A stretch of DNA of 64,000 nt from Neoconidiobolus thromboides FSU 785. Taxonomy: Eukaryota > Entomophthoromycota > Entomophthoromycetes > Entomophthorales > Neoconidiobolaceae. A program made the position numbers and the translations under genes. This document shows positions 23,069-35,200 of this stretch, piece after piece. Where the stretch lies: positions 1-64,000 of the forward strand of contig MU626319.1 of assembly GCA_025603075.1 (NCBI GenBank), written 5' to 3'. Numbering within the stretch: position 1 is the stretch's first letter; the number at the start of each line of letters is the position of its first letter. The notes beneath the pieces were generated by a model. It was not told the origin of the DNA and did no database searches. It was given only the letters and a program-made list of their open reading frames with translations.

Positions 23069-23950
23069 ATGTACAAGTTTTTACTTGTATCGATTGTATT
23101 GTTCCATAATATCTGTGGCCAGGAGACTCCTGGTGTACCCCCAGAATATACTAATTTTGTTAGCTATAGATCTCTATACAGCACTGAAAAAGGCAAATGC
23201 ATTATAACTGACAATACCAACCCTAAGCGTGGTCTACTGGTAAATAAGCCATATTTGGGATCTTGCAATGACTATAAAGCTAATTTTACACGAATACAGT
23301 TACCCGCTAATACTTTTCCAATGTGTAGTCTCGATCCAAATTGGGTATATGCAACTCTACCAGGCTACAACTCAGTATCCAGCTTTTTCTATCCTATAGA
23401 TCAACAAATACTTGACATTGAATTACCAAAATGCATTAATAAATTAAAGACTTTAGATAAAAAAAATGCAGTAAGTACGATGTATGGTCTTGATGCTAAA
23501 AGCGCCTTTTGTAAACGTCATCTTGAATTTGAGCTCAAAGTATTCGGAAATACTACTGAAATCAAGAATACAAAGAAAAAGATATTAGATATTTTAAATA
23601 TTGATTTCCCCAAAAGACCAACTAATGGCTTAATGTCTGATCTGGTTATAACAGCCAGTTGCGTAGGTACTAATTTACAAGGGTGTGTTGATATGTGGGA
23701 AAAATTGCTTGAAAAGAAAGATAATTGCTTATTGAATACATTAGGATACAAAGTGAATCCAAATAATATACCAACAACCTGGCTGTATGCTGATGGATTG
23801 GACGTACATTTGGCTCATATTTGGGCGCGTATAACGGGATTGGGTATAGAGAAATCTACTTATAAAGGTATTGATAGATTTCACATTTCCCACAATCCCC
23901 AAGCTGTAAATCAAAATGAGTCTTTCTCGACTATTGGACTTATTGGTTAG
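23069..23950 (+). CDS. secreted Cys-containing family protein, copy 3 (intact)
   Basis: 293 residues in one exon. The signal peptide MYKFLLVSIVLFHNICGQ is followed by a mature protein with eight Cys (in KGKC, LGSC, FPMC, LPKC, SAFC, TASC, LQGC and KDNC), an even number suited to four disulfides. Three N-glycosylation sequons are present (NFT, NTT, NES). There is no membrane segment after the signal peptide and no GPI-like tail; the C-terminus is TIGLIG. The family was not recognised. It is the only unbroken member of the array, in a genome where most genes have introns. A secreted, lineage-specific role such as an effector or wall-associated protein is inference from the signal peptide, tandem amplification and repeat-rich setting. 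Confidence 0.85.
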   Translation: MYKFLLVSIVLFHNICGQETPGVPPEYTNFVSYRSLYSTEKGKCIITDNTNPKRGLLVNKPYLGSCNDYKANFTRIQLPANTFPMCSLDPNWVYATLPGYNSVSSFFYPIDQQILDIELPKCINKLKTLDKKNAVSTMYGLDAKSAFCKRHLEFELKVFGNTTEIKNTKKKILDILNIDFPKRPTNGLMSDLVITASCVGTNLQGCVDMWEKLLEKKDNCLLNTLGYKVNPNNIPTTWLYADGLDVHLAHIWARITGLGIEKSTYKGIDRFHISHNPQAVNQNESFSTIGLIG

Positions 23951-24508
23951 CTTATATATTTATGGTAAACGAGGAGTTTAACTAACCTTCGACTTATTAT
24001 AGCAAATAAAATGCATTCTATCATTACTTTTATTATTTTAGACTTTTATATACTCTAATAGATAAAAACCGTAACAAGCATTGCAGTTTATTAATTTGAA
24101 AAAGATTATATTTGATGTGGTGATTACTAAATGAAAGTGTTTAAGATATAGGAGTGTTTTTTTAACTTCATTATTTTTTCTATTTTTTAAGCGTTATTTG
24201 AGCGCAAAATTTATTAATGAAATCCTTAAAAACAAAAATACATCCCCATATTTTGGTTACTAAGTTGATTTTTTGATAAATCTAAGAGTTATTTTCAAGC
24301 GAAAATGCCTTGTTACTGCAATTATATTTTTGCTGTTAGTTTTTACCTTAAAGCAGTAAAAAAACTTTTAGGATAACCTAATAAAACACTATCATAAGCA
24401 GCAGCTTTATTAACGCTAAATCAAGGGAAACCGTTCTTTTCATAATATGAATATAGACCTAGGGGCTCAAGAAAACGAAAAATAAAATTAAAAATTAATA
24501 CTTACGAC
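23951..24508. other. spacer with one MITE-like copy
   Basis: 560 bases between family copies 3 and 4 with a MITE-like copy at 24149-24248. Nothing else was recognised. Confidence 0.6.
24149..24248 (-). mobile_element. MITE-like element, copy j
   Basis: Begins TAGGAGTGTTTTTTTAACTT and ends AATACATCCCCA. Core altered to AAGCGTTATTTGAGCG. Confidence 0.84.
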
Positions 24509-25377
24509 ATGTTTAGCTTTGTACTTATCTTAATTATCTTGCTCCATAATATTTATGGGCAGAGAATACGTAGTGTACCCTCAGAATTTGTAAATTTTGC
24601 CAATTATCAATTTTTATATAGTACTGAAAAAAGCAAATGTACCATAAGTGATGATGTCTATCCATATCGCGATATAATATTAAACCATTCTTATTTAGGA
24701 ACTTGTAACATCTATAAAACTGATTTTACAAGTATACAGTTACCTATTAATACTTTCCAATGTATAGTTTCGATCCTAATTGGGTGTTTTCCGAATTGAC
24801 AGACTATAGTACAATACATAGTCACTGATATCCTTTAGACCAATCTATATTCAATGTTGAATTACCAAAGTGTATAAGCAAATTAAAAATTTTAGATAAA
24901 AAATGTAGTAAATATGATTTATAGTCTTGATGCTGAAAAAGCCTTTTGTAAACACCACATAGAATATGAGTTCAAGATATTTGGAGGTACTACTGAAGTT
25001 AGAAATATGTAGAAAAATGTATTGGATACTTTGGATACTGATTTTCCTGCAAGAATAATAAATAAGTTATTATCTGATTTTTCTATAACAACTAGCTGTG
25101 TAGGTACTAATTTACAGGGTTGCGTTGGTATATAGGAAAAATGCTTGAAAAGAAAGATAGGTATTTATTGAGTACATTATAAATATAAGTAATTCACCAA
25201 CAACTTAGCTATATGCTGATGCATCAGATTTCCAGATTGCTCATATCTTTACTTGGGTAGTGGAATCGGGAATAGAGAAATCGACTTATAAAAGAATTGA
25301 TAGATTGCATATATTTTATGATTCCCAAGTTTTAAATAGAGATGATTCTTTTTTGATGGTCGGTCTTATCAGTTAAT
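24509..25377 (+). pseudogene. secreted Cys-containing family protein, copy 4 (dead)
   Basis: The start is well preserved: signal peptide MFSFVLILIILLHNIYGQ, then YSTEKSKCTISDD and TSIQLPINTF. At about 24755 the frame is lost relative to the intact copy (MCS becomes out of frame, and the ORF ends at 24799). Homology continues in other frames through counterparts of DAEKAFCK, TTSCVGTNLQGCV and the end (GLIS, stop at 25375-25377), with several further stops (for example TAG in the segment matching KNTKKKILD and TAA after CVGI). It is a pseudogene with multiple independent lesions and is not a sequencing slip at one point. Confidence 0.85.
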
Positions 25378-26263
25378 CATCTTTTTATCCATAGTACAAT
25401 TAGAATTCTAACTGGTTTATATCTAATTGATCATTATCAAAAAATAATATTCTCTAATTTTTCATTTGTTTACATAAATTTCTAGATATAATAAATTAAA
25501 ATATAATTAGGTTTTATAAAAATATATATAAAATTAGCTAATATTCATTGAAGTGTTGTTAGAAATAAAATGTTTATCATACGATATCAAATCGCTATAA
25601 AAAATGGTTCAGTACGTAGGAAGGTTTCTTATTAAGTGCTTCTTTGCTGATCTTTTAAGCAGCTTAACTTGATAAATAATGATATAAGGTAATTTATAAG
25701 CAATCTGACTTTTTTTTGTAGCGTAAACTGTAAAGGTAGTTAACTGTAACCATAAAATGAATTTTAAAGTTGAGTCTAGCTAGAAAAGAAATAAATTACA
25801 ATTAAATAATGCTCACTACTATAACATTAGTTTTTAGTCTTTTGAATAGCTGTTTTGAATTGATAGAAAGTAGCCAACAACTTATTAGAAACTATGGAAT
25901 AGAACTAGTTTTATTCATAGTTAAAGTAAAATTTAAAAAAGTTAAAATAAAACTACTGTTGTAGCCTATGACCTATTTTTATACAAACCAAAAAAGCCAA
26001 ATTACTTTATAAATTACTTTATAGATGAATCTATTGTAAAAAAATATAACTATTAATTTTTCTCGAGTATTTACATCTTAGTCTATTTTTAATCTAGAAT
26101 CAACTAATTGGGCTAATCAATATTTTTTAGCCTTTCTCTCTTTTTGATAATCCCAATTTCTCTTTCTTTTATTGGCTCAACCTAGTAGCGAAAAATTAAT
26201 TTTTTGAAGCAGACCCAATTTAATCTTTTAAAGAGCACTTTAGCATTCTAAATAAAATCAATC
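25378..26263. other. intergenic region
   Basis: AT-rich spacer of 0.9 kb between the secreted-family array and the next housekeeping block. No repeat copy, RNA or open frame was recognised. Confidence 0.5.
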
Positions 26264-26485
26264 ATGAGTAACCCAAAACCGTTAAGGATTGAAATAGTAC
26301 AAAGTGAAACGGTCGATAAATTAAAAGCAGGAAAAATATTAAACAAGTTTCTTTCTCAAACAACAGCTATTCATTTGGTGCCCAACAATATTGTTCATCA
26401 ACTTACCGTTTTAGCTACTGACTTAAACTCAGCTCCTGGTTTAATTCATAATTATGAAAACAATATGTACTCTGGAGATGAATAA
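26264..26485 (+). CDS. small hypothetical protein, 73 residues
   Basis: Single-exon frame from ATG at 26264 to TAA at 26483-26485, with unbiased composition unlike random AT-rich frames (Pro, Val, His, Gly present). It starts MSNPKPLRIEIVQSETVDKL, continues with LNKFLSQTTAIHLVPNNIVH and ends in an acidic ENNMYSGDE. No signal peptide or membrane segment. I do not recognise the family. Convergent with the gene at 26762-27468. The size and composition suggest a conserved small subunit of some complex, but that is inference. Confidence 0.55.
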   Translation: MSNPKPLRIEIVQSETVDKLKAGKILNKFLSQTTAIHLVPNNIVHQLTVLATDLNSAPGLIHNYENNMYSGDE

Positions 26486-26761
26486 ATGTTAACGTAGAGG
26501 ACTTATAGAGTGAAGCAGGTTATAAATAAAGTTTATATTTAATATAGATTAATATATGAATTAGTTATTATAATCTGAATTATAAAATTTAAATTTAAAT
26601 TTAGAAAGGTAAATTAGCAATATAAATCTAATGGTATAATAACTAGATAAATCATAAACTATAGTAATTTATATAATATATTTGATAGTTGCTAAAAAGT
26701 TCAAAGTAGTTATGTATGCTGATAAATTTTATTTCAATAAACAAGTATAGGTAGTGATAGT

Positions 26762-27468
26762 TTAATTAGGCTTAGACTTTATCCCATCTTTAAAATTGAA
26801 ATATTTAGATTTAATATTCTCATAAACTTGTATAGCTTCATCTCTCTCCTTTTGTGCTTTTGATAATATAGTAGATACCATTTTTAATGTTTGATTTCGA
26901 TTTTCATCCATTTCACTAATTAATTTCAGTATTTTTATTTCAATATGTAAAAACTTACTTTAGAATTGACTGAATTTGATCAAATGAACTTTTTGTCTGG
27001 TTTAAAGTTTCTATATAAAATTAGTAACGAATTACTCCTTGAAATTTATTATACCATTAATAACTTGATCAAATGTCTCAGCAGTTAAAGCACTCTCAAT
27101 ATTACTACTACTATTGTTATCTTTTTTGTTTACTTTAACTCCTTCTTTTAATTAAATAAATTGCCCTTAATTTTATTCTTTATTAGCTTACCATTTTCAA
27201 TCTGATTCAATAACTCTAAAATATTACTATCATCAAAATCATCCCCATCATCAAATATGCTAGGTTGATTTATATTACTATTTGATATTGTTGAGCTATA
27301 ATTCATTTCCTCATCATAGTGATTTTGTGGCATCTTGATTGATTCCAAAGTATTTTCTTCCTTTGTTTCTTCAATATCGTTTTTATTACTACTATTTAAA
27401 CCATTTTTAGGGAATATGAGTTTGTCTGTATTTAACATAAAAGTTGGATCAATATCATTGTTTTTCAT
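26762..27468 (-). CDS. hypothetical acidic coiled-coil protein (4 exons)
   Basis: Exons 27468-27192, 27144-27055, 27010-26959 and 26915-26762 join in frame to 573 nt, 190 residues. The N-terminal half is acidic and Asn-rich (IFDDGDDFDDSNILELLNQI). The C-terminal half looks like a coiled coil (ETFDQVINETLNQTKSSFDQ, then MVSTILSKAQKERDEAIQVY) and ends in a basic GIKSKPN. The first intron has a GTAAGC donor and AAAAG acceptor and removes the stop that a read-through gives after GNLFN. No family was recognised. It lies just downstream of NDC80 on the same strand. Confidence 0.6.
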
Positions 27469-27647
27469 GTTTGAAAGTAAAGTATAATATAAAAGTATAA
27501 AAAGTATTAAAGAAATTGTTTATATAATTTACTGTAAACATTTACTTAAAATAATTGGATTAAAAACGCATTAATTAAATAGATCAGTTCAGGATTCAAT
27601 TAGCGAAATAGTTAGAGGATATAATAATTAATTTGTGATTACTAAAT

Positions 27648-30155
27648 TTACGAATTTACATTCAAACCTAATTCATAATTGAACTTTTCAATGCTTTTAT
27701 CTAGGCTTTCCATGACTTCTTTTTTATCTTGTACAAGCTCTCTTGCCTTTAGTTTTGTTTCATTAAATTCATTTAAAATAATTCTTTGATTTTCTTTTTC
27801 TTTTTTTATCCTTTTTTTACCATCACGCTTAGCTTCTATAATCCTAATAGAAATTAATCTGGATTAAATAGTTGACGTAGTATAATACTTACTCTTCACT
27901 TAGTTCTGTAATCCTTCTTTTTAATAAATTAATATCCTCTTTTCCATAGTCTTCATTCTTTTTATCAAAATCCAAATTTTGTTTAATTTCCCTTTCAATG
28001 TCATTTATATCATCTTCTTGGCACTAAAAATAATTTAGCAATTAAAACGTCTAAAACAAAATACGATCATACATGTTCTTCTATCTTATTCTGTTCTTCT
28101 TCTCTACCCATACGCCCTTTTAGCAACTTAACAGATGCTCTCATTCTGTATTCTTCTTGATCTAGTTCTTTGTATCTTATTCTTTCAGCTTCTAACCTTT
28201 CTTCTGTTAGGGCTATTTGAGGAACTAAAGTTTCAGAGCTATTAATTATATATTGCTATAAGAAACAAAAGTTTAATTTCTATCTATACATTTAATTGGA
28301 TATTATTACTCTAAAGTCATCGTTAAACTCAAGTTTATTTATTTCCTTAATTTTTTTATCTTTTTCTTCCTTTTCGTCATCACTATAATCTACTTCTCTT
28401 ATAACAAAGTCAGCTTTGTATTTCTCTTCGTCTATTGGAGCTTTTGCAGTACCTAAAACTCTTAAAGAATGAAGCGACAGGTTATATTTTTTTGTTTCTT
28501 TCCGAGCCTTTAAAAAAAGTAAAAAAATAAGAATAAAATAAAGATTTTTTATACCTCATTAAAAACATATTCTCTTCTCTCTTTAAACCCTTTTAGCTGT
28601 GAATTAACTTTTGCTGAACGATCAAACAGCTTGAGCTTTTCTTCTTTTAATTCTTTTTCATTTTCTACCATTTTACTACATTCTTCTGGCCTATAAACTT
28701 GTGCTTCTAATCTATTACGAATTTTCTTTATAGCAGTGTCAATCTTTTTAATTGTAGTCTCTATCACATAAAATTACATTTAGCCTATCAAAAATAACTT
28801 AGGACCTACCAGCTTTTTCAATTTCCATAAACTCATTTTTCTGTCTTTCTAATAGCCTAGTATTCTTACCCACGGTAAATTTGGCATATTCAGATGTAAT
28901 TTTTTGAGCATCTCTGAAATATTCATAATATTCTTCTTCTGATTCCATTTTTTCCTATTCAGATATATTAATATTTAGATAAGCATTAATAGATTCTTTT
29001 ACCCTTTTTTCGTTAATTTCATGACTTCTTTTAATAATTTTTTCTCTTTCAGATATTATACCTTGTTTTACGTTTTCCAAACATTTAGTATCATTTTCTA
29101 TATATATGTTATTAATAAATTTTAATTCAATCTAACTCTTTACCAAAATACTCGTTAAGTCCATTTTTAATATTCTCTACACTATTTGCACCGCTTCGCT
29201 CTTTTAAACATTGTCTATAAGCTTTAGAAAGTATTGATGAAGACATTTCAAGATAATTCTTTTCTCCATCATTCTCTGTTGAAATTTTATTTCTGTTTTC
29301 ACAAGTTATATCAGCCGTCTAAATTAAAGTTAGTTTTATTTAGTAAAAAAATCGTTTAAAGTACCTGAATGACTTTAACTAGCCAATTTAACATCGCTGA
29401 AAGAAGAGTCCATGAGGATGGTGAACCAAGTGATATAAATGTGGATTTTTTTAACAAGCTTGTAAATGGACATCTAAAAGAATATTTAGTAAAATATCTG
29501 AATAGTAATAAAATAGACAAACTTAAGAACATTTAAAGAAGGGACAACACCATCAATAACATTTTTGTCAAATTCGTAAACTGGATTACATTTATGATAT
29601 AAATGTTTATAAATTTCCTCAAACAGCTTTTTATGAGGTGACGTTAAATCTCTTCTTTTTAAATTGGGATCAAACTCACTTTCTTTAAGATATTTAAAAA
29701 TAGAGTCTAAATTTTTCAAATGCTCTTTTCTATCGCGATAAGTTTTTAAATCATTTGTAACTAATCGTTGTTTGTTGCCCAATAAAGCTAAATCCTCAGC
29801 CACTTCTTGTGCCTTCTTTCTATTTCTAAAATTATGACATTAGTATAGAAGTATTATCAAGGTACACCTTAATTTACTTTTCGGAATCTGGTATAATTAA
29901 CTGAGCCATCTTCAATTCCAGGTTACCTTCTAAACTTTTAGAAGCTTGAGTGATAGTTAATATTTTACTTTAATAATTACGAAAACGGAAATTACTTCTA
30001 AGACTGTTTAGTACATTATTTTGAACCGAATAATACTTTTTTTTATAAGATATCAAATCAGCTTCAATACACTCTTTTATATTAATATTTAATATAGTAT
30101 CTTTAATATCAAGGTTGATTTTTTTTGGAACGGGTTTCGTATTTGGCCTTGACAT
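27648..30155 (-). CDS. NDC80: kinetochore protein NDC80/HEC1 (multi-exon)
   Basis: Microtubule-binding subunit of the Ndc80 complex at the outer kinetochore. The N-terminal calponin-homology region is recognisable: KTYRDRKEHLKNLDSIFKYL, then DLTSPHKKLFEEIYKHLYHK and NPVYEFDKNVIDGVVPSLN, followed after an intron by GSPSSWTLLSAMLNWLVKVI, the Ndc80 counterpart of the GxxxSWPxLLGxLxWLV block. The rest, from about 29330 to 27648, is a long coiled coil broken by short introns, as expected for the rod. The start ATG is at 30155, giving MSRPNTKPVPKKINLD, a short basic tail as in other Ndc80 proteins. The exact exon edges in the rod were not all settled. Confidence 0.85.
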
Positions 30156-30686
30156 CTTATTATATTGTTGTAAATTAAAAAGGGTGATGATGGAATTCGA
30201 TTTTTTTCAACTTTAAAATGTTTTTCCAATTAGAAAATTTGTGCAAAAAATCTTTAAATTTTAAAAATCAAGTTATTGAATATTGATCATTTTTTAATTT
30301 TGATGTTTGATTCAAATAGTCAGATGTCTTACTAAAAGATCTATTATAAGCCCAAAGCACATCATATGTTCATCATCTTTATGAAGATATGAGGAGAGGC
30401 AAATGAAATATCAGACCAGGAGCATTTATAGTACAATATACACTTATCTTTACAGGAAAGCGATAGCTTGGTAGTTTAGATCTTAAATTAACTAGGCTAG
30501 GATTCGAACCCGAAACCCTTTAAGGGCTGAAATGAGATGGTTATTTTTAATCTTAGTCTTTTCATAAAATCGCAAATAATCACCAATACTCATGAAAAAT
30601 ACAAGTATTTAACAAAAGTCGAAAACGTCATTCATTCACAACCTAACATTTTTTCAATTTTTTATTTTTACTTAATACAATCAAGA
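30156..30686. other. intergenic region with a tRNA-like T-arm motif
   Basis: Half-kilobase spacer between divergent genes. On the minus strand at about 30495-30515 it contains GGGTTCGAATCC, a perfect tRNA B-box, but neither strand folds into a convincing tRNA. An upstream in-frame ATG at 30537 would extend the next gene by 50 residues of poor composition and is not preferred. Confidence 0.4.
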
Positions 30687-31415
30687 ATGAAGAAAAACGA
30701 GGAAAGTAAACCAGAGGAAAGTAAGCAAAATAAGCCAGAAAGGAGTATACTTGAGCATCTTGAAGAAAGTAGTAAAAAATCCGCCAATTTACTATGGAAT
30801 TTAGTGGCTGAAAGCAATGAAAAGATATCGCGTGAAGTCGGTAGTTCGAAAAGAATTCACAATGTTGTACAACATTTGGAAGAAAGCTCCAGTTATAAAC
30901 CAATCGTAAATAAAGGTTTAAATTTCGATTCCGACACTAAAACTGTAGCGGAACAGTACGAAGAATTGGGTGGGTTTGAGGCCAAAGAAGAGATTGGTGT
31001 TAATGGAGAAAATGGAGTGTTGGGGGATAGTATTTTGGAATATCAGGTTAACGAAGGTAACGTGAATGATTTAATGAAAGAAGAAGCTTCATTTTTTACA
31101 AATAAACAGTTTTATTTGGATGAAAATGATGGAATGGATGTAGTGGATTTTTTAAATAGTAAACAAGAGAGTATTGAAGAGGAAGATATGATAAAAGATA
31201 GCTATAGTACCAATATTGATTCTAATAATATTGTGCTAGATAATGAAAATCAAGAAAACGATATTATCAAGTTATTAGAAAGTATCAATTTTAATGAACA
31301 TATGGAGTTCAACCAAGACTTGAAGCAAAAGGATAAAAACGAAAAAATGAGTGCAATTAATAGGTTGTTTATGTTAAAGGAACAACTTCATTTAAATGAT
31401 AAAAGTGAAAAATAA
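30687..31415 (+). CDS. hypothetical acidic protein, 242 residues
   Basis: Single exon. The start MKKNEESKPEESKQNKPERS at 30687 is preferred to the ATG at 30537 because the upstream part is hydrophobic AT-rich translation that overlaps the tRNA-like motif. The protein is rich in Glu, Asn, Asp and Lys, without membrane segments. A motif HLEESS occurs twice (SILEHLEESSKK and VVQHLEESSSYK) around a helical LLWNLVAESNEKISREVG. The rest looks disordered with an amphipathic end (INRLFMLKEQLHLN). No family was recognised. Confidence 0.6.
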   Translation: MKKNEESKPEESKQNKPERSILEHLEESSKKSANLLWNLVAESNEKISREVGSSKRIHNVVQHLEESSSYKPIVNKGLNFDSDTKTVAEQYEELGGFEAKEEIGVNGENGVLGDSILEYQVNEGNVNDLMKEEASFFTNKQFYLDENDGMDVVDFLNSKQESIEEEDMIKDSYSTNIDSNNIVLDNENQENDIIKLLESINFNEHMEFNQDLKQKDKNEKMSAINRLFMLKEQLHLNDKSEK

Positions 31416-32232
31416 ATGAATCGTTTTTTTGTTAATTTGACTTTACTTGCTTCTCTTTAATCTAAAGTATAAAACTAGCAACTTTGTCTTATATCGAGAT
31501 ATAATAGATAAAGTAAATTATAAATAATTAATATTCATATTAATTCTAATTGAAACTGAAATTTAATCGATAAACTAAAAGTCGAATATTATATTAATAC
31601 CTTTATTTGATTTGGATATAGTAACTCTTATTTCGTATGTATTTCACAAAGCAAATATTTTATTGTAACTATAACTAGAGTTGAATTATATTAGAGCTAC
31701 TTCTTTAAACTAAAATATTATTTTATACTATAAATTCATTGTTTGTTGAACAAGTGAGTAGGTTATTGAATTATAGAATAAAAATTTATTACGCAGACAA
31801 AAAAAGCACAGTTCCATTATCTTAAAACTTGTTATAGATTTCAAACTAAAACTGCGATTATTTACAGCTATAGAATAAAAATTGAACTCAACATGATAAA
31901 ATAGTGACTACTTTTTAAGGCTGGCAGCAGATTTTAATTATATTAGCAAAAGTAGGCCGTTTGCAAAATTTATTATGGTATTGATTTATTTTTGATAGTA
32001 TGTTATTCACTTGTTTAATATATATAAATCAAACAACAATAAAGATTAAAGCCGCATATTTTGTTTTTCAAGTATAATATAAGACTAAGCTAAATAAACA
32101 CTAATACCCCTAATCCTTTATTACTAATTCAATAAAAAACTAATCCCTTACAAAAAAACTCTATAAAAACTGCGCATTTCTAAGCTATAAATAATTTGCA
32201 AAAGTTGATGACAAAAAAACAAGTTATTTACA
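31416..32232. other. intergenic region
   Basis: AT-rich spacer of 0.8 kb ahead of the EFL1 gene. No repeat copy or open frame was recognised; the last 100 bases should include the EFL1 promoter. Confidence 0.5.
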
Positions 32233-35200
32233 ATGCCAGCAATAACACCAACACAAATATCGAAACTACATAAAAACACCAACAACATACGCAATATATG
32301 TATCTTGGCACATGTGGATCATGGAAAGACAACATTATCAGATAGTTTACTGGCATCAAATGGAATAATCTCTTCCAAGTTAGCAGGTAAAGTAAGATAT
32401 TTAGACTCTAGAGAAGACGAACAACTACGTGGTATCACTATGGAGTCCAGCGCAATTTCATTGCAATTTGAAATCCAGAATTTAGTCGCTAGTGGTAAGT
32501 GAGATCAGAGTTCAACTTTATCTTTTATTGATGGTTTATAGGCGAAATTAAGTCGGAACAATATTTGATTAATCTTATTGACTCACCAGGCCATGTTGAT
32601 TTTTCAAGTGAAGTTTCCTCTGCTTCAAGGCTTTGTGACGGAGCTTTAGTTCTTGTAGATGCGGTTGAAGGGGTTTGTACACAAGTAATTATATTTGGCT
32701 TAATTTCAATATGGTTCATTAACTTTAATTCAGACTCAAATGGTATTATATCAAGCTTGGAAAGAAAAGATTCAGCCAATTTTGGTACTAAATAAAATTG
32801 ATCGATTAATTACCGAACTTCAATTAACATCAACAGAAGCATACACGCATCTCAATAAAATATTGGAACAAGTTAATGCTTTAATGTCAGGTTTATTTAC
32901 AGATGAACTTATTCAAAAAGATTCAAGGATTCATGAGGCTCAAAAAGTATGCATATGAAATTAGTTTTAACCTATTATTTAATCAAAATTTTAGGCAAAA
33001 GATGACCAAAATACTCAAGAAAATGAAGAAGATTTATCGAAGAAGATTTATGATTGGAACCTTGAAGACTCAGATGACTCACATATCTATTTTTCACCCG
33101 AAAAAGGCAATGTTTTATTTTCAAGTGCTACAGATGGTTGGGCGTTTAGGTAATTTTGATTTTTTTTAGCTTTAAGGCTTTATTAATATTGATATAGAGT
33201 AAATACTTTTGCTAAACTATATGCACAAAAAATGGGACTTAAAGAAGCAGCTTTACAAAAATATTTATGGGGAGATTTCTATTTTGATGCTAAGAATAAA
33301 AAGGTTTTACTTCCAAAGCACCTCAAAGGTAAAGCAATGAAACCAATGTTTGTACAATTTGTGTTAGATAATATTTGGGCGGTTTATGACTCGGTAATAA
33401 CTAAAAGGTAGTTCTTACCACTTGTTAATTAATTTTTTATCCTAATTTTAAATTTTAGTGATCCAGAAAAAGTACAAAAGATTATAAAGACATTAAACTT
33501 AAAGATTTTACCAAGGGATTTAAAATCAAAAGATCCCAGAGTTTTATTAACCTCCATCTTTACGCAATGGTTACCGATCTCAAGATCTATTTTACTTACT
33601 ATTATCGATAAAATACCTTCTCCACTTGTTTCTCAAGTCGCTAGATTACCAGCTTTATGGCATCCAGATGAAGAAGAGATACCAGAAGCAACTACTGAAC
33701 TAGAAAAAGCAATATACAATTGTGATATTTCTGAAGAAGCACCAGTGGTAGCTTATGTATCTAAAACATTTTTCGCACCTATCGATGCACTTTCAGTTAA
33801 TCGAAGAGTACAACTTAGTGCCGAAGAAATGAGACAATTGAATACTAGAGCTAAAGTCTTAAATAGCGCAGAGGGTCCAGTTGCTGACATTATTCTTCAA
33901 GATGGCAGTGAGCCACAGGAGCCAGAGGATAAAGTAATAGAAATACAAAAAGAGGAAGAAGATACTAGTCAAGAAGTATTGGTTGGATTTGCTAGATTAT
34001 TTTCAGGTACAATTAAACTTGGACAAAAATTATATGTTTTAGGACCGAAATATAATCCAGAGAACCCAGATCAACATTGTTCAGAGATTATCGTTGAAAG
34101 TTTATATCTCATTATGGGTAGAGAACTAACCAATATTCAAGAGGTACCTGCTGGTAATGTATTTGGTATTGGAGGTATTGAGGGTCATATATTTAAATCA
34201 GGGATGTTATCAACAACTAAAGAATGCCATAATCTTGGAGCCTTACGTAAGATAGCAGCACCTATTTTAAGAGTCGCATTAGAACCTTGGAATCTTTCGG
34301 ATATGCCAAAATTAGTTGAAGGATTAAAATTATTAAATATATCTGATCCTTGTGTTGAAATTTATTTACAAGAAACTGGAGAACATATATTAGCCACTGC
34401 TGGTGAGCTTCATCTTGAAAGATGTTTAACAGACTTAAAAGAACGTTTTTCCAAAGTCGAAATTCAAGTTTCACCTCCGATTGTTCCTTTTAGAGAAACT
34501 ATTGTAGTACCTGCAGAAACTAATTTTAACACTTGCTATAATCAATCTTTAATTACATTTGAATCTCCAGCTAAAAACTTTTCGTTGGGTATTAGACTTG
34601 TTCCCTTACCTAAAAAGGTATATGAATATCTCATTGAATATCAAGATACTATACATGCTTTGATACGTAAAGGTTCAAAAAAAAATAAAGAGAATATCAC
34701 TGGATTGGGCGAAACTCAAGAAGAAGAAGCGTTTGCACAAGCACATAGTAAAATATCATTAGAAACCTTTTTAAACGAACTTGAAAAGAAATTTTCAACT
34801 AGTAAAAATACTGCCTTCTGGGAAGGTATTGTAGAAAAGATATGGACTTTTGGACCAAAGAGAATAGGTCCGAATATTTTAGTAAATAATTTAGATTATG
34901 ACCATCCTTCTTTTAGAGAATCCATTACTAAAGGTAAGGTATCTACCAATCCAAAATGGCTTGAAAGTACTGGTGTTTCTATCCGTGAAATTGAAGAAGG
35001 TTTAGTCACTGGTTTCCAATCCTTTACTGCAACCGGGCCTTTATGTAATGAACCTATTATTGGTACTTGTTGTTTTATTGAGTCATTCGATTTATTGGAT
35101 GAATCAAATAACAATAATTCAGAAGATCAAGAGAATAGTATTACTCCAAATATCAGTTCCTTTGGAGCTGTTGGTGGTCAATTAATTACAGCTATGAAAG

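Noticed and set aside
30440-30540. Functional tRNA gene around the perfect B-box GGTTCGAATCC (minus) and an A-box-like TAGCTTGGTAG (plus)
   Set aside because: The two boxes are on different strands, and neither strand gives paired acceptor and anticodon stems. At most it is a relic.
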